A stretch of 34,748 nucleotides of DNA. It comes from Neelides folsomi. Its lineage: Eukaryota; Arthropoda; Collembola; Neelipleona; Neelidae. Shown here piece after piece: positions 33,301 to 34,748 of this stretch (position 1 is its first letter; every line of letters starts with the position of its first letter). A program made the position numbers and the translations under genes. The notes under the pieces are model-generated. The model had not been told where the DNA came from. It saw nothing but the letters and a program-made list of their open reading frames with translations, and did no database searches. The DNA lies in the NCBI GenBank assembly GCA_034687125.1, contig JAQGBZ010000531.1, positions 1 to 34,748 of the forward strand. The letters are read 5' to 3'.

Positions 33301-34597
33301 TAAATTTTAAAGGAGTTACCTTTATATTTGTATGAGTTTATCATTAAATTTTTATGATCGGCAATGGTTTGTAAATAATCTTTCTTTTGATTTTGCTCTT
33401 TTTCTTTGATTCGGTCAAAGACATCTACCCAATGTGCAATTTCCTCTTCATAACCTTCTTCTTCAGAAGCACGAGGTGCTTTCTAAAAATTAATTAAATG
33501 TTAGAAAATGATCTTTTTCTTCATCTTCCAATTAAAATAAAATAAGCGTTAAATTATTACACTTCTGGCTTCAGAATAGTTTTTCAAAAATTGAGGGGAT
33601 GTTTCATAGGTCTTTTCTAAATCGGTTTCCGAGATCCCTTGGTCGAGTTCATAATAACAGTTCTTTAGTTCGAGTTCTGGAATAGCTGGCCGAATGTCGG
33701 ATGTGAGAAAGAAAGGTCGCTTTCGACAAAATTGATATGCAATCATTGCATCGTTTTCTTCGACGAAATCGACGATTCCTTCCACTTCTTCCTCTTGAAT
33801 TTGAAATACAATCGCACGTTCTACCTAAAATACAAGAAACATATTTTATTATTAAAAGAGATTCGAAAGGAATATAAAAATGTGTTATTCAATAATTAAA
33901 ATAGTTTCAATAATTTGTTAATATAAAATGACAATTGAATAATCGGTTATTATAAATATATTAAAATAGAAATTTGACCAAAATATCTTACTTCGCCAAA
34001 TACTGAAAAAGCTACACACAAAAGCTCATTTGACACGAACTTTGTTAAATTCTTGACTCTGAGTCTAGATTTAACTGGGGTGTATTTGCAAATGTGATGA
34101 GTTAACTTGGAATTGATACTTAATCTTGATTTCTTTGCCTGGTCCCTGAGCTAAATAATTCATAATATTATGAAAGAATAATTATCACACACTTTTATGT
34201 AAAAATATTAAATAGGTATAGGTATCAATAATTAAATTATTTATAAATATATACCATGGTATAAGACTATGCAACATTTACAAGTGAATTGAGACAAACA
34301 AAGTTGCCTCATAATTCATAATAATATTAATATGTGATAATAATGATATGTGCTTTAAGTATTTAATGTTTATAATACCATTCTAACGAATGCTTCTGTT
34401 GATTCTTCATTAAATTCAACTTTAGCTGAAGTATCGAAAGTGCGAATAATTTTAAGAAAACGTTTCTCTTGAATTTTACGTGATTTAATGTTGATTATTT
34501 TAATAACAACTGAAGGATTGATTGGGTCCAATTCGATTTTGTCAGGAAATTCGGCAGGTTGTTCGTTAAATTCATTCAACTTGGCGAAGATGGACGT
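30385..34597 (-). CDS. DBHS-like RRM/NOPS protein joined to two RPA70-C-like zinc-ribbon OB modules (5' partial)
   Basis: Eleven exons: 34597-34379, 34150-33992, 33824-33561, 33482-33320, 33200-33028, 32841-32260, 32160-31945, 31853-31191, 31087-31010, 30881-30684, 30561-30385; 963 visible residues, N-terminus missing. Visible residues: about 30-100 degenerate RRM1 (VVIKIINIK); 102-175 RRM2 with RLRVKNLTKFVSNELL and FSVFGEVERAIV, very like NONO/SFPQ/PSPC1; NOPS and coiled coil about 170-275 (YEEEIAHWVDVFDRIKEKE). An acidic linker follows. The first OB-like module is about 477-592: C477, C488, C503 and His 507-510, then YAMELYLLAYFRDRFGRNIL. A basic/Ser segment covers about 610-700. The second module has C802-x2-C805 and C823-x2-C826, then KLFWIQIEDEYHHTMMLRL. 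In RPA70 such a zinc ribbon plus OB fold binds ssDNA. DBHS assignment is strong; the RPA assignment is by pattern. Two separate genes are less likely because introns are only 78-228 bp and all phases close. Confidence 0.78.
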
Positions 34598-34748
34598 CTT
34601 AACAAAAGGAATATAAACATGATTACATTTACATTTAAGATAATATTGGCATTTTGGGTTCACATTCACTGTACACTATTCCATTTGAGAAGATTATTGA
34701 GAATTGAATCATGTTACTTGACAAGTCATTAGAAATTCAAATAAACCG

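Overview
The window looks like nuclear DNA of an invertebrate animal. It is strongly AT-rich, the genes are split by short GT-AG introns (mostly 50-230 bp), each gene has its own AATAAA-type 3' signal, and the recognisable proteins are metazoan: swiprosin/EFHD, condensin subunit H, a secreted M14A carboxypeptidase, a DBHS-type RRM protein. An ecdysozoan (arthropod or nematode-like) genome would fit, but I cannot name the species. There are no operons, phage genes or CRISPR arrays. All exon models below were built by hand by matching reading frames, splice sites and phase.

Layout. 1-11.8 kb is gene-poor. It is occupied by one small calcium-binding gene (EFHD2/swiprosin, +, 3117-10794) with two introns of about 3 kb. 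11.8-23.5 kb is compact: condensin-2 subunit NCAPH (+, 15 exons), a LITAF-like membrane protein (-) convergent with it, a digestive-type procarboxypeptidase (+, 10 exons) divergent from the LITAF-like gene, and a Kelch beta-propeller protein with very charged insertions (+, 9 exons). 23.5-30.4 kb is repeat-rich. It holds a 637-bp non-autonomous Tc1/mariner-type element with 30-bp terminal inverted repeats and a TA target duplication. It also holds two ~98% identical, oppositely oriented copies of a 327-334 bp GTCGGG-rich repeat, which bracket 4.2 kb containing one secreted coiled-coil gene (-). 30.4-34.6 kb is a large minus-strand gene cut by the window edge. Its N-terminal part is a divergent DBHS protein (degenerate RRM1, RRM2, NOPS, coiled coil) and its C-terminal part carries two zinc-ribbon/OB modules that look like the C-terminal DNA-binding domain of RPA70.

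The genes do not form a pathway; they are ordinary neighbours on a chromosome. The most unusual items are the DBHS + RPA70-C-like architecture (about 963 visible residues in 11 phase-consistent exons), the carboxypeptidase with Arg at the S1' specificity position (predicted acidic C-terminal preference), the Kelch propeller split by a Lys/Cys-rich insert, and the inverted repeat pair around a single gene.
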